DNA from: Rhodoferax ferrireducens | Lineage (GTDB): Bacteria > Pseudomonadota > Gammaproteobacteria > Burkholderiales > Burkholderiaceae_C | Direction: 5' to 3' | Assembly: GCF_003347515.1 (NCBI RefSeq) | Contig: NZ_QEII01000313.1 | Coordinates: 28,913 to 92,912, forward strand | DNA: 64,000 nucleotides | Shown here: one piece after another, positions 37,658 through 45,607 of the stretch | Position numbering within the stretch: the stretch's first letter is position 1 | How the letters are laid out: the number at the start of each line of letters is the position of its first letter | Notes under the pieces: generated by a model | The model's input: the letters and a program-made list of their open reading frames with translations, nothing else | What the model was told of the DNA's origin: nothing | Databases searched by the model: none | Translations under genes and position numbers: made by a program

Positions 37658-38215
37658 TTACTTGCTTGCTGGCGGGGTTGGCGCCGCATTTCTGCCGTGC
37701 CGCGGGCCACCCATTCGGCCATCAGAACCATGGCGGCGCGTGGCATTGGCATCAAAGGCCTTTTGCTGCTCCGGTGTCAGCGCGGCATAGAGGGTTTTAG
37801 TCGCCTCACCGCGTTTGTCCATGGCGGCGCTCATCTCGGCCATGTGCCGGTTGCGCAAGGCTTTCATGGTGTCGATGCGCTCGGGCGTGGGCAGTTTCGC
37901 CAGTGCCGCGCGATCCGGACGGCTGGCCATCAGGTCGGCCGGGGGCTTCATGGCCGCCGTGTAGGCGGTCCACGCGCTTTCCTGGGCTGGCGTGATCTTG
38001 AGCTGGGCCTTGAGTCCGGCGTTGCGCTGGTCCATCCAGGCCTGCATCTTGGCCGGGTCCATTCGGCCCATGCGGTCATGGTGGCGCATACCCTGATGCT
38101 TCATGGGTGCGCTGGCGCCCATCATGGGGCCGGCCGGCGCGGCCTGTGAAAAGGCGGCGATACCGGCGGTGGCCAGCAGGCCGGCGAGCAGAAGGGGTTT
38201 CAAAACTGATTTCAT
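37658..38215 (-). CDS. Spy/CpxP-family periplasmic chaperone
   Basis: 185 aa with a signal peptide (MKSVLKPLLLAGLLATAGIAAFSQAAPA). The mature protein is highly helical and rich in Met, His and Arg (MKHQGMRHHDRMGRMD), with the LTPEQQKAFD motif typical of Spy/CpxP and a second partial motif (LKITPAQESAWTAY). Spy works as an ATP-independent cradle-shaped chaperone in the periplasm under envelope stress. The His/Met content also suggests metal binding. An inverted repeat at 38317-38344, about 100 bp upstream, could be its operator. Confidence 0.88.
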   Translation of the reverse strand: MKSVLKPLLLAGLLATAGIAAFSQAAPAGPMMGASAPMKHQGMRHHDRMGRMDPAKMQAWMDQRNAGLKAQLKITPAQESAWTAYTAAMKPPADLMASRPDRAALAKLPTPERIDTMKALRNRHMAEMSAAMDKRGEATKTLYAALTPEQQKAFDANATRRHGSDGRMGGPRHGRNAAPTPPASK

Positions 38216-38316
38216 GTGAGCTTCCTTTGAGTGAGGTCTGACGCTCAGAATCGGGCATCAGGTTGGAACTCAGTTTGTGCTTCCTGTGTATCTGCCGCAT
38301 GAGGCGCGCATGAGGC

Positions 38317-38344
38317 TTTGTAAAGTTGCGTGACACGTTACAAA
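38317..38344. promoter_or_regulatory. Inverted repeat TTTGTAA/TTACAAA between spy-like gene and rdgC
   Basis: Perfect 7-bp arms at 38317-38323 and 38338-38344 with a 14-bp spacer. It lies in the divergent region, 102 bp from the Spy-like start and 72 bp from rdgC. Similar TGTAA-type motifs are bound by envelope-stress and metal response regulators; the cognate protein is not identifiable here. Confidence 0.35.
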
Positions 38345-38415
38345 TTGACGCGGGATTTTGATGGGATGATTGGCGGTTCAAAAACTGAATCCATCGTCAA
38401 AAAGGCTGCAAGCAA

Positions 38416-39312
38416 GTGTTCAAGAACGTGATCATGTATCGAATCGGACCGGACTGGTCCGCCACCGTGGCGCAGATCGAGGAGAGCCTCGACAGCGCGC
38501 GCTTTGTGCCCTGTGGCGCCAGCCAGGAAAAAGCCATAGGCTGGGTCGAACCGCGTGGCGAGGCCAACGGCCCGCTGGTCGAATCCGTGGGGGGTCAAAT
38601 CATTCTCAAGCTGATGATCGAAACCCGGGCCTTGCCGGGCTCGGTCATCACGCGCAAGGCGGCCGAGCGCATCGCGCACATCGAGGCCACCACCGGGCGC
38701 AAACCCGGCAAGAAGGAAAGCCGCGAGATCAAGGACGACATCAAGCTGGAGCTGCTGCCGCTGGCCTTCAGCAAGGAATCGTCGGTGGCGGTCTGGATCG
38801 ACGCCGAGGCGCGCCTGCTGGTGATCGACGCCGGCAGCCAGGCCCGCGCCGATGAAGTGGTGACCATGTTGGTGAAGTCGCTCGCCGGCCTGGCCGTGGC
38901 CCTGATCGACACCAAGGTGTCGCCGACGGCCGCCATGTCCGAGTGGCTGATCACGCAGGAGCCGCCGGCCGGCTTCACGGTGGACCGCGAATGCGAGCTG
39001 AAAGCCGCCGACGAGTCCAAGGCCGTGGTGCGCTACACGCGCCACCCGCTGGACACCGACGAGGTGCGCGAGTATGTGGAAGCCGGCAAGCTGCCGACCC
39101 GCTTGGCGCTGACCTGGGACAGTCGCGTGTCCTTTGTGCTGACCGAAGGCCTGCAGATCAAGAAACTGGCGTTCTTGGAAGTGGTGTTCGAGAAGACCTC
39201 GGCCGGCAAGGACGACGGCTTTGACGCCGACACCGCCATTGCCACCGGCGAGTTGCGCAAACTGCTGCCGGATTTGCTGGAAGCGCTGGGTGGCGAGATG
39301 GCCGTCGCCTGA
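38416..39312 (+). CDS. rdgC: Recombination-associated protein RdgC
   Basis: 298 aa, GTG start at 38416 with AAGG upstream; MFKNVIMYRI is the usual start. Family marks are FVPCGASQEKAIGWVEPRG, ETRALPGSVI, GRKPGKKESREIKDDIKLELLPLAF and DTKVSPTAAMSEWL. RdgC is a ring-shaped dimer that coats DNA and limits RecA loading. Monocistronic; the dispersed repeat D follows within 25 bp. Confidence 0.96.
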   Translation: MFKNVIMYRIGPDWSATVAQIEESLDSARFVPCGASQEKAIGWVEPRGEANGPLVESVGGQIILKLMIETRALPGSVITRKAAERIAHIEATTGRKPGKKESREIKDDIKLELLPLAFSKESSVAVWIDAEARLLVIDAGSQARADEVVTMLVKSLAGLAVALIDTKVSPTAAMSEWLITQEPPAGFTVDRECELKAADESKAVVRYTRHPLDTDEVREYVEAGKLPTRLALTWDSRVSFVLTEGLQIKKLAFLEVVFEKTSAGKDDGFDADTAIATGELRKLLPDLLEALGGEMAVA

Positions 39313-39334
39313 GCTTCGGCAATAAGATGAAATA

Positions 39335-39384
39335 GGGCTGTAGCCCCCGTTATATATGCGTATACAGCTATTGTATTTGTAGCT
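39335..39384 (-). repeat. Dispersed intergenic repeat, copy D
   Basis: On the minus strand it reads AGCTACAAATACAATAGCT (imperfect palindrome), GTATACGC, a variable part, ACGGGGGCTACAGCCC. Same architecture as copies A-C. The last base of the repeat touches the TAG stop of the racemase gene (39383-39385). GGGCTGTAGCCC at its outer end is itself a hairpin and may serve as a terminator between the convergent rdgC and racemase genes. Confidence 0.6.
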
Positions 39385-40135
39385 AATTGACGCCGCCGGA
39401 CGGCAGGCCAAGCGCGGTCAGTTCGGCCGACACCCCGTGCCAGCCCACATCAAAGTGGCCGGTGGCGCTTGGAGGCGCGCTGGCCCCGGCGCGCAGCGCT
39501 TGCCGCGTGCCCGCCAGCACGCTGTCGATAACCGGCACGTCCACATGTGGCTGGATCGCTGCCGCCAAGCCGGCCAAGCCGGCGCCGCCCAGGATCACGG
39601 CCTGGACGCCGAAATCGCGCACCGCGTTCTGGCAGGCCTGCGTCAACAAGGCTTGCGCGCCCAGCGGGTCGGCCGACAGTTGCGCGCCGGTCGGTGCCAC
39701 GGTGTGAATGCCCCCGAGCGCATCACCGTAGCCCAACGAATCGGCGAGCCGCTGCAGCATGGCTTGCCAGCGTGCGCCGCCGGTGACGATCGCGAAACGG
39801 CCGTGCTCAGCTGCTTCCCTGAAAGCAGCCTCGGCCAAGCCGGTGACCGGCGCCAGGCTGCTCTCGCGCAAGGCCAGCAGGCCGGGGTCGCCGAAGCAGC
39901 CAATCAAGACCGCATCGGGGCAATAGCCTTCCTGCGCCAGGGCTCTGGCCCAGGCGTCCAGCGTGGCATGGCCGGCGACCAGGTAGCTGGCTTCGCAGGC
40001 AATGTAGGGCGCGCCGAAGCGTGCCGTGATGGTGCGCACCTGCACCTGCGGCCCGGCTGCCCCTTGCGCATGGGTTTGCAGCAGCGTGCTGACGCTGGCA
40101 GAGGTGTTGGGGTTGATGACCAGCAGCTGGCGCAT
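39383..40135 (-). CDS. Aspartate/glutamate/hydantoin racemase family protein
   Basis: 250 aa. N-terminal LLVINPNTSASVSTLL and the first catalytic Cys80 in LIGCFGDPGLLALRE match the hydantoin/allantoin racemase branch. The second catalytic position reads VILGGAGLAG, with Gly where two-Cys racemases have Cys (usually GCAGL/GCTH). It may therefore be a one-base or non-racemising enzyme (for example a decarboxylase-like activity), or use another residue. It is the last gene of the minus-strand ABC transporter/GntR cluster, 6 bp after the regulator. Confidence 0.85.
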   Translation of the reverse strand: MRQLLVINPNTSASVSTLLQTHAQGAAGPQVQVRTITARFGAPYIACEASYLVAGHATLDAWARALAQEGYCPDAVLIGCFGDPGLLALRESSLAPVTGLAEAAFREAAEHGRFAIVTGGARWQAMLQRLADSLGYGDALGGIHTVAPTGAQLSADPLGAQALLTQACQNAVRDFGVQAVILGGAGLAGLAAAIQPHVDVPVIDSVLAGTRQALRAGASAPPSATGHFDVGWHGVSAELTALGLPSGGVN

Positions 40136-40141
40136 GCGGGG

Positions 40142-40876
40142 CTACTTCGCGGGGCCGACCGCTGGCGCGGCAGGGTCCACGAAGCCGAACAAAGACACCA
40201 GGTCCGGCGCCTCCGCCGCGGGTGGCGTGAACTGGAGCTGCGATTCGAGCTGGACCAGGTGCGCGCGCATCAGGCGACCGGCCTCGCGCGGGTCACGCAA
40301 GCGGATGGCATCCAGCAGCGCCCGGTGCTCCTGGCAGCCGCAGGCGGTGGACTCGCTGCGGGCCTGGCTGTGGTTGCTGCTGTAGGTCATGAGGATGAGC
40401 GAGGTTCGGGACACCAGTTCCCGCAGGATGCGCCCCAGCGTCTGGTGCCCGGCCGCGCTGGCAATGTGCAGGTGGAAGTCGCCCGAGAGTCGGATGGCGC
40501 GGCGCATGTCGCCGCTGCGCCGCGCGGCCTCTTCCTCGGCAATGCACTCGGTCAGCACCGCCACGTCCTCGGCGCCTGCGCTGGCGATGAAACATTCGAT
40601 CAGCGTGGGTTCGATCATGCGGCGCACTTCAAACACCTCGCGCGCCTCCTGTTCGGTCGGCTGCGCCACGGTGGCGCCCCGGTTCGGCGTGAGGGTGACG
40701 ATCTGCTCGTTGGCCAGGCGCACCAGCACCGGGCGGATGCGGGTGCGCGACACGCCAAAGGCGGCGGCCAGCTTGTCTTCACCCAGCTTGGTGCCGGGCG
40801 GCAGGCGATGATCCAGCAGCGTGGCCACCATGCGCTCGTAGATCTCGTTTTCTGTCAGTGGCACTGAGTCGTTCAT
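40142..40876 (-). CDS. GntR-family regulator (FCD/FadR subfamily)
   Basis: 244 aa. N-terminal winged helix ENEIYERMVATLLDHRLPPGTKLGEDKLAAAFGVSRTRIRPVLVRLANEQIVTLTPNRGATVAQPT; C-terminal FCD ligand domain with the metal-binding pattern (ADxxFHxxIA-like SGDFHLHIASAAGH; the later His in QEHRALLDAI). It senses a small carboxylate or similar ligand. It sits inside the transporter operon, overlapping the permease by 4 bp, so it likely controls uptake; a candidate operator lies at 45130-45162. Confidence 0.92.
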   Translation of the reverse strand: MNDSVPLTENEIYERMVATLLDHRLPPGTKLGEDKLAAAFGVSRTRIRPVLVRLANEQIVTLTPNRGATVAQPTEQEAREVFEVRRMIEPTLIECFIASAGAEDVAVLTECIAEEEAARRSGDMRRAIRLSGDFHLHIASAAGHQTLGRILRELVSRTSLILMTYSSNHSQARSESTACGCQEHRALLDAIRLRDPREAGRLMRAHLVQLESQLQFTPPAAEAPDLVSLFGFVDPAAPAVGPAK

Positions 40877-41760
40877 GCGTCCCGTTCTTTTCTTGACCGT
40901 CGTCCCAGCATTTTGGCCAGGCCCACGGCCAGTCCCATCACCAGAAACGATACCACCATGGTGACCGTGCCCAGCGCATAAATCGAGGGCGTGGTGACCG
41001 TGGTGGTCAGGCCCTGCAATTCGAGCGGCAGGGTGTTGACGTCGCCGATGGCTTGCGAGGTGCGCGCGATTTCGTCCCAGCTCAGGGTGAAGCCGAACAT
41101 GCCAATGCCCACCACCGAGGGTGCGATCAGCGGCAGCACCACATAACGAAAGCCCTGCCAGGGCGTGGCGCCGAGGTCGCGCGCGGCTTCCTCAAAGGCC
41201 GGGTTGAAGCGGTTGAAGATGGCAAACATGATCAAGAGGCCAAAGGGCAGCGTCCAGGTCAGATGGGCGCCAAGCGCCGAGGTGAACAGGCCCAGCGCGG
41301 TGCCATAGTCGTCCAGCGTAGCTTGCAGGCCGAAGGCCGCCAGTGCCTGCTTGACGCCGGTGTCGAGCAGGCGGAATTCCAGGCCAATGCCCAGCGACAC
41401 GATGATGGACGGCATGATCAGGCTGGCCACGACGACGAAAAACAGCGTGTTGCCGCCGGCGAGCTTTTTGCGAAACGCCAGGCCGGCCAGCACCGACAGC
41501 ACCACGGTGAAGGCCATCACGGTCAGGCCCAGTGCCAGCGAGCGGCGCAGTGCGGCGCCGATGTCCACCACGCCCAGGCCTTCGGCCAGCTTGTAAAACC
41601 AGTGCAGCGAGAGGCCGCGCAACGGAAAGGTCAGGCCGCCTTCGGGCCCCTGGAAACTGAGCACCACGATGACCAGCATCGGCCCGTACATGAACAGCAC
41701 AAACAGGGCGAAGAACAGCGCAAGCAGCCAGAAGCCGACGGAGTTGTGAGAGCGCTTCAT
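40873..41760 (-). CDS. ABC transporter permease (PotC-type)
   Basis: 295 aa, six membrane helices. The EAA loop is FEEAARDLGATPWQGFRYVVLPLIAPSVVG, the contact site for the ATPase. Overall like the spermidine/putrescine PotC branch. Together with 41765-42676 it forms the heterodimeric channel. Start at 41760 lies 4 bp after the other permease's stop. Confidence 0.93.
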   Translation of the reverse strand: MKRSHNSVGFWLLALFFALFVLFMYGPMLVIVVLSFQGPEGGLTFPLRGLSLHWFYKLAEGLGVVDIGAALRRSLALGLTVMAFTVVLSVLAGLAFRKKLAGGNTLFFVVVASLIMPSIIVSLGIGLEFRLLDTGVKQALAAFGLQATLDDYGTALGLFTSALGAHLTWTLPFGLLIMFAIFNRFNPAFEEAARDLGATPWQGFRYVVLPLIAPSVVGIGMFGFTLSWDEIARTSQAIGDVNTLPLELQGLTTTVTTPSIYALGTVTMVVSFLVMGLAVGLAKMLGRRSRKERDA

Positions 41761-41764
41761 CGGT

Positions 41765-42676
41765 TCAGAGCTCCTTGCGGATGTCGACCAGCCGGGTCAG
41801 CGCCCAGATGATCATCAGCACAATGCTCAGCAGGATCACGGCATTGGCCGCGGCCAGCGGAAACTGCAGGTACGAGGTCTGCACCTGGATGATCTTGCCG
41901 ATGGAGGCAATCTGCTGCCCGCCCATCACGCCGATGGTGACGAAATCGCCCATCACGATGGTGATGACGAAGATCGAACCGATGATGATGCCGGTGCGGC
42001 ACAAAGGCACGATCACGTTCCACAGTGTTTGCCAGCTTGATGCGCCGCTGTCGCTGGCCGCCTCAAGCAGACTGCGGTCGATGCGCATCATGGAATTGAA
42101 GATGGGCACGATCATGAACATGGTGTACAGGTGCACAAAAGCCAGCACCACGGAAAAATCGGAGAACAGTAGCCACTCGACCGGTGTGTCCACCGCGCCC
42201 AGACCGAGCAGGCTCTGGTTCACCAGCCCGTTGCGCCCCAAGAGCGGCACCCAGGAGATCATGCGGATCACATTCGAGGTCCAGAACGGAATCGTGCACA
42301 ACACAAACAGCAGGGTCTGCACGCCGCTGGAGCGCACATGAAAAGCGAGGAAATACGAGACCGCAAAGCCGGTCAGCAAGGTGATCAGCCAGACCAGAAA
42401 GCTGAACTTGAAGGTGGACAGGTAGGTCTTGAAAGTGACGCACAGCTCGCCCGTGTTGCCGCAGCCGTCGAAGATGGCGAGGTAGTTCTTGAAGGTGAAG
42501 CCGGGCAGCAGCTCGTACTCGTTGAAGTCCCAAAAGCTGACCATCAGGATCAGCGCCAGCGGGATCAGGAAGAACAGCACGAAAACCGCCGTCAGCGGCG
42601 CCGCCTGCCACCAGGCCGCAAGAGTGCGGCCCGGCGCCCGCGTGGCGACCGTATTTTTAGGCCGCGACAAACTCAT
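41765..42676 (-). CDS. ABC transporter permease (PotB-type)
   Basis: 303 aa. A cytoplasmic N-terminus precedes six membrane helices; EAA-type loop LEAASDSGASSWQTLWNVIVPLCRTGIIIG. A periplasmic loop carries two Cys (DGCGNTGELCVTF) that may pair, and sits where PotB-like permeases meet the binding protein. The start overlaps the end of the binding-protein gene by 20 bp. Confidence 0.93.
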   Translation of the reverse strand: MSLSRPKNTVATRAPGRTLAAWWQAAPLTAVFVLFFLIPLALILMVSFWDFNEYELLPGFTFKNYLAIFDGCGNTGELCVTFKTYLSTFKFSFLVWLITLLTGFAVSYFLAFHVRSSGVQTLLFVLCTIPFWTSNVIRMISWVPLLGRNGLVNQSLLGLGAVDTPVEWLLFSDFSVVLAFVHLYTMFMIVPIFNSMMRIDRSLLEAASDSGASSWQTLWNVIVPLCRTGIIIGSIFVITIVMGDFVTIGVMGGQQIASIGKIIQVQTSYLQFPLAAANAVILLSIVLMIIWALTRLVDIRKEL

Positions 42677-43940
42677 TCCATTTCTGGACCATGTAGTTGT
42701 TCTCGTCCATCACGGCGTTCCAGCAAGCGATGCCGCCCATGCGCGATTCATAGCTGCCGCCGTCGCGGATCTGACCGGCCTTGGCCAGCACGTCGCCGCC
42801 GGGGCTCTTAATGTCCTGGCTGGCCGGTTTGCCTTCCATCCAGTAGGCCCACTCGTAGGCTTCCATCTTGGACTTGGCGGTGTCGAGCACGGCGCTGTAA
42901 TAGCCCTGGCGGTTCAGGTAGGCACCGGCCCAGCCGTCCAGGAACCAGTTGATGAATTCGTAGGCGCCGTCCAGCTTGCGCCCCGACAAGGTGGCGGGCA
43001 GGCCAAAGCCGGCGGCCCAGGCGCGATAGCCTTCTTTCAGCGGCTGGAAGTTGCAGGCAATGCCCTTGGTGCGCACCGCCGTCACGGCAGGGCTCCACAT
43101 CGACTGGATCACGACTTCGCCCGAGGCCATCAGGTTGACCGACTCGTTGAAGTCTTTCCACAGGCTGCGGAACTGGCCTTGCTTTTTGGCTTCGATCAGG
43201 GTCTTGATGGTCAGGTCAATTTCCTTCTTCGTCATGTTGCCCTTGTCGGGGTATTTGTAGAGGCCCATGGCTTCCACCACCATGGCCGCGTCCATGATGC
43301 CGATGGAAGGAATATTCAGAATCGCAGCCTTGCCCTTGAACTCGGGGTTGAGCAACTCGGCCCACGAGCTGATCGGGCGCTTGATCAGGTCGGGGCGGAT
43401 GCCCAGCGTGTCGGCGTTGTACACGGTGGGGATGAGTGACATGAACTGGGTCGGTGTCTTGGAAAACACCTTGGACTTCTCGCCCTCCAGATAAATCACC
43501 TTCTTGGGTGCCGTGCCCTGGTCGCCCACGGCCTTGCCCGCCACCATGCCTGTCGTGAACAGCGGCGTGATCTTGTCGGCGTTCTTGATGCGCTTGACAT
43601 CGATGCCTTTGAGGTTGCCGGTCGGCACGATTTTCTTCAGCGAGAAGTACTCGGTGTCGATCAAATCGAAGCTGTTGGGCGCGGTGACGGCGCGCTTGGT
43701 CACGTCATCGGTGGTGACGGCCACGTACTGGATTTTGATGCCGGTGTCTTTTTCAAACTTTTCGCCAATCGCCTTGTCCTGGTTCACGGCCGTGCCCAGG
43801 TAGCGCAAAACGATGGGCTCCGCAGAGTGCACCGCCGGAAACAGGCCGCTGGCCAGGATGCCGGCCGTGCCCTTGAGGAGGGTGCGACGCGGCAGGCTGG
43901 CGGCGCTGTCTTGAACGGGATCGATGAGAGAGTCAGACAT
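42657..43940 (-). CDS. Extracellular solute-binding protein (PotD/PotF-type)
   Basis: 427 aa. Twin-Arg signal LPRRTLLKGTAGILASG suggests Tat export in a folded state. The mature part has the spermidine/putrescine-type fold with VLRYLGTAVNQDKAIGEKFEKDTGIKIQYV at its start. It is about 70 residues longer than PotD. Clusters of this type with a racemase and GntR protein usually import hydantoin-, amino-acid- or opine-like nitrogen compounds, but the ligand is not identifiable. Followed by the two permeases; the ATPase gene lies upstream. Confidence 0.9.
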   Translation of the reverse strand: MSDSLIDPVQDSAASLPRRTLLKGTAGILASGLFPAVHSAEPIVLRYLGTAVNQDKAIGEKFEKDTGIKIQYVAVTTDDVTKRAVTAPNSFDLIDTEYFSLKKIVPTGNLKGIDVKRIKNADKITPLFTTGMVAGKAVGDQGTAPKKVIYLEGEKSKVFSKTPTQFMSLIPTVYNADTLGIRPDLIKRPISSWAELLNPEFKGKAAILNIPSIGIMDAAMVVEAMGLYKYPDKGNMTKKEIDLTIKTLIEAKKQGQFRSLWKDFNESVNLMASGEVVIQSMWSPAVTAVRTKGIACNFQPLKEGYRAWAAGFGLPATLSGRKLDGAYEFINWFLDGWAGAYLNRQGYYSAVLDTAKSKMEAYEWAYWMEGKPASQDIKSPGGDVLAKAGQIRDGGSYESRMGGIACWNAVMDENNYMVQKWNEFVAA

Positions 43941-44021
43941 GGTGAAAACTCCTTGGGGTGGGTGAAATCTTCTTGCGAAGGGGTTGAAAAAGAGGACTGC
44001 CGGCGCGCATTAGCGTGAAAG

Positions 44022-45098
44022 TTAGCTGGCCAGTGCCATGGCCGGGGCCGCGGGTTGAGGGAGCAGCCGATGGGCCGCTTCAGGCGCCCAGGACAGTTGC
44101 ACGGCGTCGCCGAGGGCGTAAGGGCGTTGCGCAAATTGCGCTTCGGACAGCATCACCGTGAGCGCGGCCGTGCTGTGCGCCGTCTGCAGGGCGCCGGGGT
44201 ATTGCAGGCCCAGCAGCACATAGGTGCCCTGGTATTCGATGTCGGTGATGACGGCACGCTGGTTGTGCGGGCTGTCCGGTGCCGCCTCGTGCCCGGGCGT
44301 GACCTGCATGTGGTCGGTGCGCACGCCGATCTTGCCGGCGGGGAGCTCCAGCACGTTGTGCCCGCCCATGAAACGCGCGACGAATTCGCTGGCCGGGCGG
44401 TTATAGATCTCGTGCGGCGAGCCCACCTGCTCGATCAGCCCCTGGTTCATGACCACCATGGTGTCGGCCAGCGCCATGGCTTCCTCTTGCGAATGGGTGA
44501 CGTGGATGAAGGTCAGGCCCAGCATTTTTTGCCAGCGGCGCAACTCGGCCCGCATCTGGATACGCAGGAACGGGTCCAGCGCCGAGAGCGGCTCGTCCAG
44601 CAGCAGCACGCGCGGCTGGGTGATCAGCGCCCGGGCCAGCGCGACCCGCTGCTGCTGGCCGCCCGACAACTCGCCCGGCTTGCGCTGGGCCAGCGCGCCC
44701 ATGGCGACCCGCTCCAGCAGATCCTGCGCCTTGGCCTGGCGCTCGTCTTTGGCCACGCCCTTCATCTTGAGACTGAAAGCCACGTTGTCCAGCGCCGAGA
44801 GATGCGGAAACAGCGCAAAGCTCTGGAACATCATGGCCGTACCGCGGGCGGCGGCGGGCAGGTCGGTGATGTTGCGGTTGTCCAGCAGGATGTCGCCGCT
44901 GCTCACCGACTCGTGGCCCGCGATCATGCGCAAGGTGGTGCTTTTGCCGCAGCCCGACGGACCCAGCAGGCAGCAATAAGTGCCACTGGCAATGCGCAGG
45001 TTGATGTTATCCACGGCAGGATGGCCCTGCGCGAAGCGCTTGATCAGCGCGATCAGTTCAATCGCCGCTGGTGGGGACTCAGGGATGGCAGCATTCAT
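44022..45098 (-). CDS. ABC transporter ATP-binding protein (PotA-type)
   Basis: 358 aa. Walker A GPSGCGKST, Q-loop MMFQSFALFPHLSALDNV, signature LSGGQQQRVALARAL, Walker B VLLLDEPLSALD, switch His in FIHVTHSQEEAMALAD; the C-terminal TOBE domain (about 270-345) is typical of PotA. It is the first gene of the leftward operon. The binding-protein gene starts 82 bp downstream. Confidence 0.95.
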   Translation of the reverse strand: MNAAIPESPPAAIELIALIKRFAQGHPAVDNINLRIASGTYCCLLGPSGCGKSTTLRMIAGHESVSSGDILLDNRNITDLPAAARGTAMMFQSFALFPHLSALDNVAFSLKMKGVAKDERQAKAQDLLERVAMGALAQRKPGELSGGQQQRVALARALITQPRVLLLDEPLSALDPFLRIQMRAELRRWQKMLGLTFIHVTHSQEEAMALADTMVVMNQGLIEQVGSPHEIYNRPASEFVARFMGGHNVLELPAGKIGVRTDHMQVTPGHEAAPDSPHNQRAVITDIEYQGTYVLLGLQYPGALQTAHSTAALTVMLSEAQFAQRPYALGDAVQLSWAPEAAHRLLPQPAAPAMALAS

Positions 45099-45129
45099 GC
45101 CGGGACCGAACGCAAAACCTGTGCCAGGT

Positions 45130-45162
45130 TTGTATACGGTCTAATCGCTTAATTGTGTACAA
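45130..45162. promoter_or_regulatory. Candidate GntR operator upstream of the ABC transporter operon
   Basis: TTGTATAC (45130-45137) and GTGTACAA (45155-45162) form an inverted repeat (7/8), and the right arm lies in the near-palindrome TTGTGTACAA (45153-45162). TTGTATACAA-like sites are typical of FCD-type GntR proteins. They stand 32-64 bp upstream of the ATPase start, overlapping the expected promoter, so repression by the operon's own GntR protein is likely. Confidence 0.5.
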
Positions 45163-45247
45163 AGTTGCACAGGCTTGGTGCCGGACTGCCCGTGAAAGCG
45201 GGCAAAGCTGGTGCGCAGCCCTGTTTCAGGGAATGCGCCACGCCCAT

Positions 45248-45275
45248 GACAAAGCGGCCCGCAGGCCGCTTTGTC
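45248..45275. terminator. Strong hairpin terminator after the DUF2892 gene
   Basis: A 12-bp perfect stem GACAAAGCGGCC / GGCCGCTTTGTC around the loop CGCA. It lies 17 bp beyond the DUF2892 stop (minus strand). A second small hairpin (GCTAAG.../CTTAGC, 45276-45296) overlaps the gene's end. There is no long T run on either side. Confidence 0.6.
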
Positions 45276-45291
45276 GCTAAGCAGGCGCTTC

Positions 45292-45489
45292 TTAGCCTGA
45301 TTTCTTCATGGAACAGGTGCTCCAGCCGAACAGGGCATAGGGCGGGCACCAGCCGATAAGCCCGGTGGCCAGCGGCACAATGCCCAGCCAGCCCCATACG
45401 CCGATGTTGCCGCTCAAAGTCAAGCCGATCAGCACCAGGCCAAGCACGATGCGCAAGATGCGGTCAATGCCGCCGACGTTTGATTTCAT
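45292..45489 (-). CDS. DUF2892 (YgaP-like) small membrane protein
   Basis: 65 aa: MKSNVGGIDRILRIVLGLVLIGLTLSG, then a second helix and the Cys-containing end GWCPPYALFGWSTCSMKKSG. This is the DUF2892 pattern (inner-membrane part of YgaP, without the rhodanese domain). The two Cys suggest sulfur or redox handling; unproven. Preceded by a CRP-type box 59 bp upstream and a Crp-like gene, its probable regulator. Confidence 0.9.
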   Translation of the reverse strand: MKSNVGGIDRILRIVLGLVLIGLTLSGNIGVWGWLGIVPLATGLIGWCPPYALFGWSTCSMKKSG

Positions 45490-45547
45490 GGAAACTCCTT
45501 AAAGGATGGTGGATGGCTGGATTAAGCCCTTCATTCACCCCGGCGTC

Positions 45548-45563
45548 TGTGACAGAAGTCACG
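45548..45563. promoter_or_regulatory. CRP-type binding site upstream of the DUF2892 gene
   Basis: TGTGA-CAGAAG-TCACG: both TGTGA and TCAC half-sites with the canonical 6-bp spacer (9 of 10 consensus positions). Centre about 66 bp before the DUF2892 start. The adjacent Crp-like protein has the CRP-type recognition residues (see that gene), so the pair is self-consistent. Confidence 0.6.
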
Positions 45564-45607
45564 CAGAGTCGCCTTACATCGCCCGTGTCACTGTCAACCA
45601 AGCCGGT

